NCBI GenBank assembly: GCA_022842065.1
Contig: JALHQH010000053.1
Span: 20,525-84,524 of the forward strand
From: Caldilineaceae bacterium
GTDB taxonomy: Bacteria > Chloroflexota > Anaerolineae > Caldilineales > Caldilineaceae
DNA length: 64,000 nt
Direction: 5' to 3'
In this document: positions 53,547-61,198 of the stretch, in pieces
Layout of the letters: every line of letters starts with the position of its first letter
How positions within the stretch are numbered: the first letter of the stretch is position 1
The notes under the pieces: generated by a model
Seen by the model: the letters and a program-made list of their open reading frames with translations, nothing else
Databases searched by the model: none
Told to the model about the DNA's origin: nothing
Program-made: the position numbers and the translations under genes

Positions 53547-56249
53547 ATGTCAAACCGTGGCCAAACTGTCATCCTGACCCACGAACACACAGACTTTGAC
53601 GCGCTCGCTTCGTTGCTGGGCGCGTCATTGCTCTTCCCCGACGCCCGCCCCCTGCTCCCCTACCAAATGAATCGTAATGTGCGCGAATTTGTCACGCTCT
53701 ATCGCAACCAGTTTCCCTTTTTACACCCCCGCGAGTTGGCCCGTGCACCGATTGAGCGCGTGATTCTGGTTGACACGCGCAGTGCCAATCTACCCAAAGG
53801 CATTCAAGAGGAAACCCAATTTCAGGTCATCGACCACCATAGTCTTGATGCCAGTTTGCCGGACGGTTGGCAACTCTGGAGTGAACCAGTGGGAGCCAAT
53901 GTAACGCTGCTGGTCGAAAAGCTCATGGAAGGGCAGTGCGCGCTCACCTCGGTACAGGCAACGCTGCTGGCCCTCGGCATTCACGAAGACACAGGCAGTC
54001 TCACCTATGATGCAACAACCTACCGCGATGTGCGCGCCCTGGCCTGGCTGATGGAGCCCCAACAAGGGGTAAATCTGGAGGTGCTCGGCCACTTTCTCCA
54101 ACATCCCCTCAGCGACGAGCAGCGGGCGATCTTGCAAACACTGGTCGACAACAGCGAATTTATTGAGGTCGAAGGGCACACGGTAGTGATTGCCACGGCC
54201 ACAGCCCCTGCCGAAAGCAGTGAACTGAGCACCCTGGCCCATCGATTGCGCAATATCCATGAACCAGATGCGCTCTTCCTCGTCGTCGATCTGGGCGAGA
54301 TCATCCAGGTGGTGGCGCGTAGCACAACCGATGCGATAGATGTTGCGGTCATCATGACGGCCTTGACCGGGGGCGGCCACCCACGCGCCGCCGCAGCCTC
54401 CCTGCGTGACCAGTCCGCAAGCTGGGTCCGCAATCGCATTATTGAACTGTTGCAGGAAAAGACGCAAGCCACCGTCACCGTCCGCCAGATCATGAGTGTG
54501 GGGCGGCCTCAAATTCTGACCCCCGATCTGCCGATTACCGAGGCCGCAGTGCTCATGCGCCGTTACGGCCACGAGGGCTTTCCCGTGGTTGAACTAGCGA
54601 CCGCGGACGGCACCGACCACGAAACGTTAATCGGCGTCATCACGCGCCGCGAGGCGGATCGTGCAATCAACCACGGCCTGGGCGATGCGCCCATCCGGCG
54701 CTTTATGCAGGCCGGCCAGATCACCGTGCAGCCAACCGACTCGGTGCAACAGTTGCGCCGCGCCATGATCGAAAGCGGCTGGGGCCAGATCCCGGTGGTC
54801 GATGGCACCGGGGCGATCATCGGCATTGTCACCCGCACCGATCTGATCAAACTCTGGGATGAGACGGGATTACCCCAACGGCCAAAGCGCGATGTTGATG
54901 CCCGCCTGGCCGCAGTTCTGCCGCCCGTTCAATATGCCCTGTTGCAACTGCTGGGCAGCGAAACCGAGCGCATGGGCTATATGGTCTATGTCGTCGGCGG
55001 CTTTGTGCGCGATTTGCTGTTGGCGCAGGCGACGCGCGGCGATGCCTTTGACATGGACATTGTGATCGAAGGCGATGCGATTGCCTTTGCCGAGCAGATG
55101 CAAGCGCGCTATGGTGGGCGCATTGTCCCCCATCGTCGCTTTGGCACGGCCAAGTGGCTGCTGGCTGATGCTGACTATCCACTCCAACAGGCATTGCTGC
55201 TTGATCAATTAAGGCTAGAAACGGCCGAGGCGGAGTTGCCTCCCCATCTCGATTTTGTGACGGCGCGCACTGAATTTTACACCGCACCCACCGTTCTACC
55301 GACGGTCGAACGTAGCAGCATTAAACTGGATCTGCACCGCCGTGACTTTACGATCAACACCCTAGCCCTTTGCCTCAACCCAGAGCGCTGGGGCGAATTG
55401 CTGGACTTTTATGGCGGCGTGGCCGATCTGGAAAAAGGCATGGTACGCGTACTCCATAGCCTCAGTTTTGTCGATGACCCGACGCGTATTCTGCGTGCGG
55501 TGCGCTACGAACAGCGCTTTGGCTTTCAGATCGGCGCGCGGACCCTGGAATTGCTGCGCGATGCCCGTGAGCTGTTGGACCGCGTTACCGCTGCCCGGAT
55601 CCGCCATGAGTTGGAGCGGCTCCTGGAGGAACGTACGCCCGAAAAGGCGTTGCAGCGGCTCTATGATCTGCAAGTGCTACAACAGATCCATGAGCAACTG
55701 CTGGTTGACGAATGGCTGCACACCCAATTTGCTCGGCTGCGTGCCAAGCTGGCACACCAACCTGAGGCTGCACCCCTGCGCTCCGAACCATTGCCAAGTT
55801 TATATTGGGGGCTGTTGACTCTCCGTCTGCCCGCGGCAGTCCATATGGCGTTGCAGGAGCGCTTGGGCTTAAACAGCGAGACCCAGCGGCTGATGGCTGG
55901 GCTGCATGTTATTCGCGAGCATGAAGCAACCCTGGCCGATCCGACCCTGCGCCCCAGCGCCATTGTCATGCTCTTGGATCGGTCAACGGCAGCGGCGCTT
56001 GCCCTGTACATTGAATTGGACCTGGCACCGCCAATCACCGAATGCTTACAAACGTATGTCGCGCACTGGCAGCAGATCCGCCCCAGCCTGGATGGCCGCG
56101 ATCTGCAAGTGCTTGGCTTTAAACGTGGTCCCCTCTACGGGCAGATCCTGAACGCACTACGGGCAGCGTTACTGGATGGCGTGATCAGCAGCCGCGCCGA
56201 TGAAATCGCGTTAGCCCACCAGGTTGCCGCGCAAAACGGAGGAAATTAG
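53547..56249 (+). CDS. DHH-DHHA1-CBS-CBS-CCA/poly(A) polymerase fusion
   Basis: 900 residues. Residues 1-310 are a DHH phosphoesterase (HEHTDFDALAS, VDTRSA, IDHH at 95-98, HEDTGS, and GGGHPRAAAAS of DHHA1). Two CBS domains (about 315-440) follow. The nucleotidyltransferase starts near 475 (YVVGGFVRDLL, DAFDMDIVIEGD, LHRRDFTINTLAL, DPTRILRAVRYEQRFGF). This fusion is known from several phyla and combines tRNA 3'-end CCA or A addition with a nano-RNA-type phosphoesterase. The CBS pair probably senses adenine nucleotides. All key acidic residues are present. Confidence 0.93.
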   Translation: MSNRGQTVILTHEHTDFDALASLLGASLLFPDARPLLPYQMNRNVREFVTLYRNQFPFLHPRELARAPIERVILVDTRSANLPKGIQEETQFQVIDHHSLDASLPDGWQLWSEPVGANVTLLVEKLMEGQCALTSVQATLLALGIHEDTGSLTYDATTYRDVRALAWLMEPQQGVNLEVLGHFLQHPLSDEQRAILQTLVDNSEFIEVEGHTVVIATATAPAESSELSTLAHRLRNIHEPDALFLVVDLGEIIQVVARSTTDAIDVAVIMTALTGGGHPRAAAASLRDQSASWVRNRIIELLQEKTQATVTVRQIMSVGRPQILTPDLPITEAAVLMRRYGHEGFPVVELATADGTDHETLIGVITRREADRAINHGLGDAPIRRFMQAGQITVQPTDSVQQLRRAMIESGWGQIPVVDGTGAIIGIVTRTDLIKLWDETGLPQRPKRDVDARLAAVLPPVQYALLQLLGSETERMGYMVYVVGGFVRDLLLAQATRGDAFDMDIVIEGDAIAFAEQMQARYGGRIVPHRRFGTAKWLLADADYPLQQALLLDQLRLETAEAELPPHLDFVTARTEFYTAPTVLPTVERSSIKLDLHRRDFTINTLALCLNPERWGELLDFYGGVADLEKGMVRVLHSLSFVDDPTRILRAVRYEQRFGFQIGARTLELLRDARELLDRVTAARIRHELERLLEERTPEKALQRLYDLQVLQQIHEQLLVDEWLHTQFARLRAKLAHQPEAAPLRSEPLPSLYWGLLTLRLPAAVHMALQERLGLNSETQRLMAGLHVIREHEATLADPTLRPSAIVMLLDRSTAAALALYIELDLAPPITECLQTYVAHWQQIRPSLDGRDLQVLGFKRGPLYGQILNALRAALLDGVISSRADEIALAHQVAAQNGGN

Positions 56250-56311
56250 TGATCCACGAAGGTACACGAAGACGTGGACTTTGTACGGGTGGGCGGCGCA
56301 TGACGAAGGGA

Positions 56312-56376
56312 GCGTAGGCTGAGCTTGTCGAAGCCGAAGCCAGTACCGCTTCGGCTTCGACAAGCTCAGCCTACGC
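56312..56376. repeat. 29-bp perfect hairpin GCGTAGGCTGAGCTTGTCGA
   Basis: The arms at 56312-56340 and 56348-56376 are exact complements around CAGTACC. The 19-mer GGCTTCGACAAGCTCAGCC inside is shared with 34046-34064. CACGAAG words precede it at 56250-56271. It lies between convergent genes. Confidence 0.95.
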
Positions 56377-56391
56377 ACAATTACGCAACCG

Positions 56392-57720
56392 TCATTCGCC
56401 CACAGCTTCAACCAGCCCTAGCCGCCAAGTGCGCAGCAGATCCCGCCCACGCACGCCCCACCAGACAGTAATCGCCTCGGCCAGAAAACCACTAAAGAGC
56501 GCGGCCACACCCAACGTTGCCCCCGACACCGCAAACAAAGGCAGCACCACCAGCGTACCCCAGATCGCTAGCAAGCGCAGGGGCGCGCTCGGGGCCAGCG
56601 CGGCCGTCCGCCGTTCCACCAGCCCCACGCCATGATAGTAAGCCCGGATGGCTACTACCACCGAAAAGGCGGTAAAGAGATAGAGCGGGGTATGGCTCAT
56701 TGCGGCCAGCAGCGGGTTGAGGCCAATCAAGCGTGTTAAGATTACATCGCGCAATGGCGTCCAAAAGAGCAGCACCATCAGCAACATGGAGAGCACAGCG
56801 CAGCCAATCGTAAAGCGGCGAATGTGATAAAGACTGGCCCCCTCGGCGCGAAAGGCGGACGCCAGGTTGCGGGTATCATTAAGCCAACCATAGGGAATCC
56901 GCCCCAGGATATAGACCACCGCCAGCACCGCCAGCGCCTCCGGCCCATCACTCTGCCGCGAGACGAAAAGATTGATTAGCGGGCGGCTAAACTCCTGGAT
57001 CATCATGATCAGCGCCAGTGGCCAGAAGAAACGAATAATCACCCGCACGGTGAGCAGCGGTGGTGCCTTGCCCGTGCCTGCCACGGGCAAGGCACGCACC
57101 ATCCGCTGAAAACCCCAGAGAATGATCGCCAGTTCCACCAACATGCTGGCATAGACCCCGATGATCGGCAGGCGCATGGGCACGGCGATCACCCAATCCA
57201 CCCCCAGCAGCAGAAAGACGGTGGCGACACTGACGGCCATACTGCCCATGATCGCATAGCTGACCAGCGCGGTGCGCCGGTGGCGAATCAACAGCCCGGC
57301 ATGGTAGAGCGAAAGGCCACGGATCAGCGGGTAGGGCATCAACCAGAGCAGCACATAACGCACCGAGGCGGCCAGGTCGCCGTCGATGTTGTGCAGATCC
57401 TCAATGGCGTAGTGACCCAGCCCAGTCAGCGCCAAGGCACCCAGCCCCAGCATCAAGAGCAGCCCTACGATCAGCACAAAGCGGCGCACCTGTTGCCGAG
57501 CCGCCGCGCCATCACCCATCACCATGCCCAGTTCGCGCGCTTGGCCCAATGGACTGGTGAAAAAGAGCACCAGCCCCCAAGCGACACCAAAGGCGGCCAG
57601 GGTGGTAGTCGCTTGGGGGACGCGCGCCATACCGGCGTTGAGCGCTTGGGTCCCCAATTCGAGTAAAACCGAGGTGATCGCCAAGGGGAAAAGAAAACGC
57701 GCAAAACGAAGATAGATCAT
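56392..57720 (-). CDS. Polytopic membrane protein, MATE/MVF-like
   Basis: 442 residues with about 12 hydrophobic segments, starting FARFLFPLAITSVLLELGTQ. The pattern of repeated 6-helix halves and the N-terminal LELGTQALNAGMARVP with charged loops resembles the MOP superfamily (polysaccharide or lipid flippases), but no signature is decisive. The substrate is unknown. It lies 15 bp past the small gene at 57736-57954, in the same direction. Confidence 0.75.
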   Translation of the reverse strand: MIYLRFARFLFPLAITSVLLELGTQALNAGMARVPQATTTLAAFGVAWGLVLFFTSPLGQARELGMVMGDGAAARQQVRRFVLIVGLLLMLGLGALALTGLGHYAIEDLHNIDGDLAASVRYVLLWLMPYPLIRGLSLYHAGLLIRHRRTALVSYAIMGSMAVSVATVFLLLGVDWVIAVPMRLPIIGVYASMLVELAIILWGFQRMVRALPVAGTGKAPPLLTVRVIIRFFWPLALIMMIQEFSRPLINLFVSRQSDGPEALAVLAVVYILGRIPYGWLNDTRNLASAFRAEGASLYHIRRFTIGCAVLSMLLMVLLFWTPLRDVILTRLIGLNPLLAAMSHTPLYLFTAFSVVVAIRAYYHGVGLVERRTAALAPSAPLRLLAIWGTLVVLPLFAVSGATLGVAALFSGFLAEAITVWWGVRGRDLLRTWRLGLVEAVGE

Positions 57721-57735
57721 GAAGAATGATTTTGT

Positions 57736-57954
57736 TTACAGCGGCGGATAAACTTGCAACAGCAGGGGCAGTTCGCTGCCGGCCATCGACTCGACAAACT
57801 TGATCTCGCGCTTGCCGTGCGTCCAGGCGTAACGGTGCCAGTTGTTGTTGAGCACCTCGTGGACCAGCAACGTATCGTTGCGGGTATCTTTATAGACCAC
57901 GCCGTCGAAATGTTCGGCCAGCGCTTGAAGCGAATGAAAGGATTGGACAGCCAT
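57736..57954 (-). CDS. Small hypothetical protein
   Basis: 72 residues, soluble, mixed alpha-beta (QSFHSLQALAEHFDGVVYKD, LVHEVLNNNWHRYAWTHGKR). No recognised family. The close spacing to the MOP-like gene suggests an operon. The hairpin at 57980-58041 lies just upstream. Confidence 0.6.
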   Translation of the reverse strand: MAVQSFHSLQALAEHFDGVVYKDTRNDTLLVHEVLNNNWHRYAWTHGKREIKFVESMAGSELPLLLQVYPPL

Positions 57955-57979
57955 AGCGTCTCACATGGGTGGTAAGGGA

Positions 57980-58041
57980 GTGACTGTCACTGGCCGCAAA
58001 GATTTGGTCAGACCAAAGCCGTTGTGGCCAGTGACAGTCAC
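57980..58041. repeat. 16-bp inverted repeat GTGACTGTCACTGGCC
   Basis: GTGACTGTCACTGGCC (57980-57995) and GGCCAGTGACAGTCAC (58026-58041) pair exactly. Inside, TTTGGTC/GACCAAA forms a second stem. The CCAGTGAC core is shared with 42527-42598. The rest of 57955-58244 holds the promoter below and no gene. Confidence 0.92.
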
Positions 58042-58150
58042 CTGGACAGCGCAAGCTTGCGGCGTCACCCCGGAACAGGATTAACCAGAAGGTGCAAGCA
58101 TAACACCCACCCAGGGTGCTGTCAAACAGGAAGAGAACACAAAAGATGGG

Positions 58151-58180
58151 TTGCTGAAGCACACTATTTTGTGCTAAAAT
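58151..58180 (+). promoter_or_regulatory. Possible promoter of the HicB cassette
   Basis: TTGCTG (58151-58156) and TAAAAT (58175-58180) are 18 bases apart, giving a start near 58187 and a 58-base leader. The -35 is only partly consensus. Confidence 0.4.
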
Positions 58181-58244
58181 GCCATAGTATCTTACTAACA
58201 GCCTGGGGTTTTACTGCCAAGCCAGTTATGCAATTGGTGTTTGT

Positions 58245-58589
58245 ATGGAAAAAGAGGATCGCGATGAAGCCTCAAGTGCATCAAGACAACAAATTGGCAG
58301 AGCAAGTTTACGTAGTGAACATGCACAACAAAGACAAGCAGAAGGACGTCGTATTAGTCCGGGATTCAGCGATGCACAGCAGGCGCAACAGAGCGACGTG
58401 TTTATTCAACCAAACATACGCTATGTCGTGCGTGGTCCACGGGGGCGAGAACACGTTTTCGCAGCCGATGGAACGCATATCACGAGCATTGACCGTAGCC
58501 GGCGTGCGCATCAACGGCTAGTAAAGCTTGGCAAACGTACCCCTGTTACGCTGGCAGAGTTTCAGCAGTTTAAGGGATTATTTAAATGA
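58245..58589 (+). CDS. Hypothetical protein, first gene of a HicB-containing cassette
   Basis: 114 residues. The N-terminal 45 are Gln/Ala/Ser/Arg-rich and likely disordered (EASSASRQQIGRASLRSEHA). The C-terminal 65 look folded: NIRYVVRGPRGREHVFAADG, then SRRAHQRLVKLGKRTPVTL and EFQQFKGLFK. The stop overlaps the next start (ATGA), so translation is coupled. No family is recognised. The basic, strand-rich domain could bind RNA, but that is a guess. Confidence 0.65.
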   Translation: MEKEDRDEASSASRQQIGRASLRSEHAQQRQAEGRRISPGFSDAQQAQQSDVFIQPNIRYVVRGPRGREHVFAADGTHITSIDRSRRAHQRLVKLGKRTPVTLAEFQQFKGLFK

Positions 58590-58939
58590 ACCTGGTTGAT
58601 ACATTATCAGAAATTACCGCCGATCTGGTCGAATTTGAGGAAAATGAACCTTTCCTGGACCGCCTCTTCCAAGTGGAACCAGGGGTGTGGAAAGATCTGG
58701 ATTGTTTATGTGAAGGTCTAGATGACTATCAAGCACGGCTAAAAAAGATAAAAAAAGCTTTCCAGGAAAGGGTGCGCGTCACATGGTTGGCTTATCCTGC
58801 TTCCAACCATGATGACGACTATCGCATGATTATTTTCTTTGCCGACCACCAACAGTGGCATAATGTCGCCATGTACAACAAGCAGCAACTGGATTACGCT
58901 AGGGAGAAAGCAACTTCCTCCCTCTTGCAGGTAGCCTAA
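58586..58939 (+). CDS. Hypothetical protein, second gene of the HicB-containing cassette
   Basis: 117 residues. An acidic N-terminal half (LSEITADLVEFEENEPFLDR) is followed by VWKDLDCLCEGLDDYQARLK and a strand-rich end (RVRVTWLAYPASNHDDDYRM, IIFFADHQQWHNVAMYNKQQ). I do not recognise a family. HicA-type dsRBD features (a G-H-x-x-x-x-P-like loop) are absent. It overlaps the first gene by four bases and lies three bases from the HicB-like gene. Confidence 0.7.
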   Translation: MNLVDTLSEITADLVEFEENEPFLDRLFQVEPGVWKDLDCLCEGLDDYQARLKKIKKAFQERVRVTWLAYPASNHDDDYRMIIFFADHQQWHNVAMYNKQQLDYAREKATSSLLQVA

Positions 58940-58942
58940 GTT

Positions 58943-59305
58943 ATGCGCGATCTAAATCACTATCCCTTTGAAGTGCGCCCGCTCACAGTGGAAGAAGGGG
59001 CGGGCTTTTTGATTTCCTTCCCAGATTTTTCCGAATGCATCGCTGATGGCGAGACGCCAGAAGAAGCGATCCATAACGGCATGGATGCGCTGCAAGAGAC
59101 CATTGCCGCGCTGCAAGCCATGGGGGTGCCTGTGCCTGAACCCGGTAGTGGGGGCATCTATAGTGGGAAATTTATGCAGCGCGTCCCCAAAAGCCTGCAC
59201 GCGCGTCTGTCAATACGCGCCAAACAGGAAGGGGTGAGTATGAACGCCTTGGTCTCCACGCTATTGACCGAAAGTCTAGGTCGACGCGAGGTTCAGACAC
59301 AGTAA
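58943..59305 (+). CDS. HicB-family antitoxin-like protein with RHH domain
   Basis: 120 residues. The partial RNase H-like HicB fold is visible: FEVRPLTVEEGAGFLISFPD, then CIADGETPEEAIHNGMDALQ and ETIAALQAMGVPVPEP. The C-terminus is a ribbon-helix-helix segment (KFMQRVPKSLHARLSIRAKQ, EGVSMNALVSTLLTESLG). HicB normally neutralises HicA, a small mRNA interferase. No HicA is encoded on either side within the cassette. The last gene before a hairpin element at 59314. Confidence 0.88.
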   Translation: MRDLNHYPFEVRPLTVEEGAGFLISFPDFSECIADGETPEEAIHNGMDALQETIAALQAMGVPVPEPGSGGIYSGKFMQRVPKSLHARLSIRAKQEGVSMNALVSTLLTESLGRREVQTQ

Positions 59306-59313
59306 CATTATTG

Positions 59314-59434
59314 GCTCTTCAGGAATTCAGGGGGTTAAGATGGATCCTTCCTGGAAGAGGCAGAAATTTGTCTGTCTGCGCACAATTGTTGCGCCTCTTC
59401 CAGGAAGGGTAACCCCATAAGATCCAGAAGAACC
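59314..59434. repeat. Hairpin element, family A copy 2
   Basis: GGCTCTTCAGGAATTCAGGG with GGTT (59314-59337) and AACCCCATAAGATCCAGAAG with AACC (59411-59434) are the inverted ends. The inner stem is CCTTCCTGGAAGAGGC with its complement. Copy 1 is at 46096-46279. Confidence 0.8.
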
Positions 59435-59437
59435 ACA

Positions 59438-61093
59438 TTATTTCCGCTTCACTGGCCGTTTCGCGGCCTGGTAATCACTATAGTTACCCACATACTCGGT
59501 CAGGCTGCCGTTATCCAGCTCGACAATCCGGTCAACCACACGGTCGAGAAAATAGCGATCGTGGGAGATCACAAGCACGGCCCCTTCAAAGTCAGCCAGC
59601 GCATCTTCGAGCACCTCGGCGGACGCGATATCGAGATTGTTGGTTGGCTCATCCAGCAGCAGGAAGTTCGCGTTAGAGAGCACCAGCAGTGCCATCTGCA
59701 ACCGGCTACGTTCGCCGCCGGAGAGGTTACGCACGGGGCCACGCGCCTGTTCATAACTAAAAAGATAGTTGCCTAAAAAGCTGACCGCCTGGCTCTCGGA
59801 AAAGCGCACGGCATCGCGAATCGTGGTGATCAGCGTGCGGTTGTAGTCGAGCGTTTCGTGTTCCTGGGCATAGTAGCCGATCTCCACACTGGGTCCCAGG
59901 CGGATCTCACCATTGGTCGGCGTCAATGCGCCGCGGATCAATGAAAAGAGCACCGATTTGCCTGCCCCATTTGGCCCCACCAGCCCCACCCGTTCCCCGC
60001 GCCAGAGCAGTAGATTGAGACCGGCCAACACAATATTGTCCTTACCCCCGTCATCCACAAAGACTTTGTCCAGGTCGGCAATCTCCAGCACCTTGTTGCT
60101 ACCGCGCCAGCCACTCAAGGTCAGATCCATGCGCCGCCGTTCGAGCACCGGCTTGTCGATCCGTTCAATCCGCTCCAGCCGGGTGAGGATGTTACGCCCG
60201 CGCTTGACCAACTTCTCGTTGTCATAGACGCGGCCCCAGGTCAGCAACCGTTTAGCGGCCTGCTCCAAGCGCGTGATCTCCTTGGCCTGGGCCTGAAAAA
60301 GCTGCTGTTGGCGCAGCAAGTTCGACTGCTTCTCAAAGGCATATTCCGAGTAGTCACCCACATAGCGGGTCAGCCGCCCATCTTCCAGTTCGACAATCTC
60401 ATCAACCACCAGGTCGAGCAGATAGCGGTCATGTGAAACAATGACCACGCCCCCTTTGTGGCCGCGGATAATCTCTTCCAACCGCTGTTTGCCGGCGAGA
60501 TCAAGGTGGTTGTCCGGCTCATCGAGCAAGAGTAATTTGGGGGCAGTGATCAGCAACTTGGCCAGGCCTAGCAGTTTTTTCTGGCCGCCACTCAACGTGG
60601 CCACGCGCAAGCCCAGATCGGTCAGCGTAAAACCCAGGTTAAAAAGGGTAGAACGGACGCGACCCTCATAGGCCGGGCCACCAAGCGCGGCGTAACGCTC
60701 TAACAGGCGCGTCTGCTCGTCGAGGACAGCGGCCAGTTTGTCTGCATCGCTATAGACGGCCGGCTCGGCCAGGCGCGCTTCAATGGCCTCGAGTTGAGCC
60801 TCAATCGCACTGAGTTGGGCAGAGGCGCGCAGCGCTTCGTGCCAGAGCGTTGCCGCCGGATCAAGCTGGGGCTCTTGGGTCAGATAGCCCAGGGTCAAGC
60901 CACTTTGCAAGTTGCGAAAGCCGGTGTCACTCACAAGTTCGCCGGCCAGCAAACGGAGCAGCGTGCTTTTGCCACAGCCATTCGGCCCCACCAGACCAAC
61001 ACAGCGATCATCGTGGATCTCCCACGAGAGTTCGCGAAAGACGGGCTGGGCAATATAGGTCGCGGTCACTTTGTCAAGATGAATGGCAATCAT
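59438..61093 (-). CDS. ABC-F family ATPase
   Basis: 551 residues with two ATPase domains and no membrane segment. The first Walker A is GPNGCGKST (36-44) and the second GPNGAGKSV. Signatures are TLSGGQKKLLGLAKLL and NLSGGERSRLQMALLV. Walker B segments are LLLLDEPDNHLDLAG and LLLDEPTNNLDIAS. The basic interdomain linker (about 240-310) is the P-site interaction motif region. ABC-F proteins act on ribosomes as translation factors or antibiotic-protection proteins. The specific subgroup cannot be fixed. The ATG overlaps a strong A/T-rich leader. Confidence 0.93.
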   Translation of the reverse strand: MIAIHLDKVTATYIAQPVFRELSWEIHDDRCVGLVGPNGCGKSTLLRLLAGELVSDTGFRNLQSGLTLGYLTQEPQLDPAATLWHEALRASAQLSAIEAQLEAIEARLAEPAVYSDADKLAAVLDEQTRLLERYAALGGPAYEGRVRSTLFNLGFTLTDLGLRVATLSGGQKKLLGLAKLLITAPKLLLLDEPDNHLDLAGKQRLEEIIRGHKGGVVIVSHDRYLLDLVVDEIVELEDGRLTRYVGDYSEYAFEKQSNLLRQQQLFQAQAKEITRLEQAAKRLLTWGRVYDNEKLVKRGRNILTRLERIERIDKPVLERRRMDLTLSGWRGSNKVLEIADLDKVFVDDGGKDNIVLAGLNLLLWRGERVGLVGPNGAGKSVLFSLIRGALTPTNGEIRLGPSVEIGYYAQEHETLDYNRTLITTIRDAVRFSESQAVSFLGNYLFSYEQARGPVRNLSGGERSRLQMALLVLSNANFLLLDEPTNNLDIASAEVLEDALADFEGAVLVISHDRYFLDRVVDRIVELDNGSLTEYVGNYSDYQAAKRPVKRK

Positions 61094-61140
61094 CGTTGTT
61101 TGGCTTTCACGTCAAATAGCCCGCCGGCAGTGGCAATCCC

Positions 61141-61176
61141 AGGTGTAGGGGCTTGGCATGCCAAGCCCCTACACCT
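61141..61176. repeat. 36-bp perfect palindrome AGGTGTAGGGGCTTGGCA
   Basis: Two 18-base arms are exact complements with no loop. It is between the WD40 gene and the ABC-F gene (both minus). Loop-less perfect palindromes of this type recur in the window (compare 491-558). Confidence 0.95.
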
Positions 61177-61198
61177 ACGATCTATGCACAGCTTACGC

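Noticed and set aside
53790..54572. 260-codon frame antisense to the DHH-CBS fusion
   Set aside because: Shadow of a strongly supported gene in the opposite frame.
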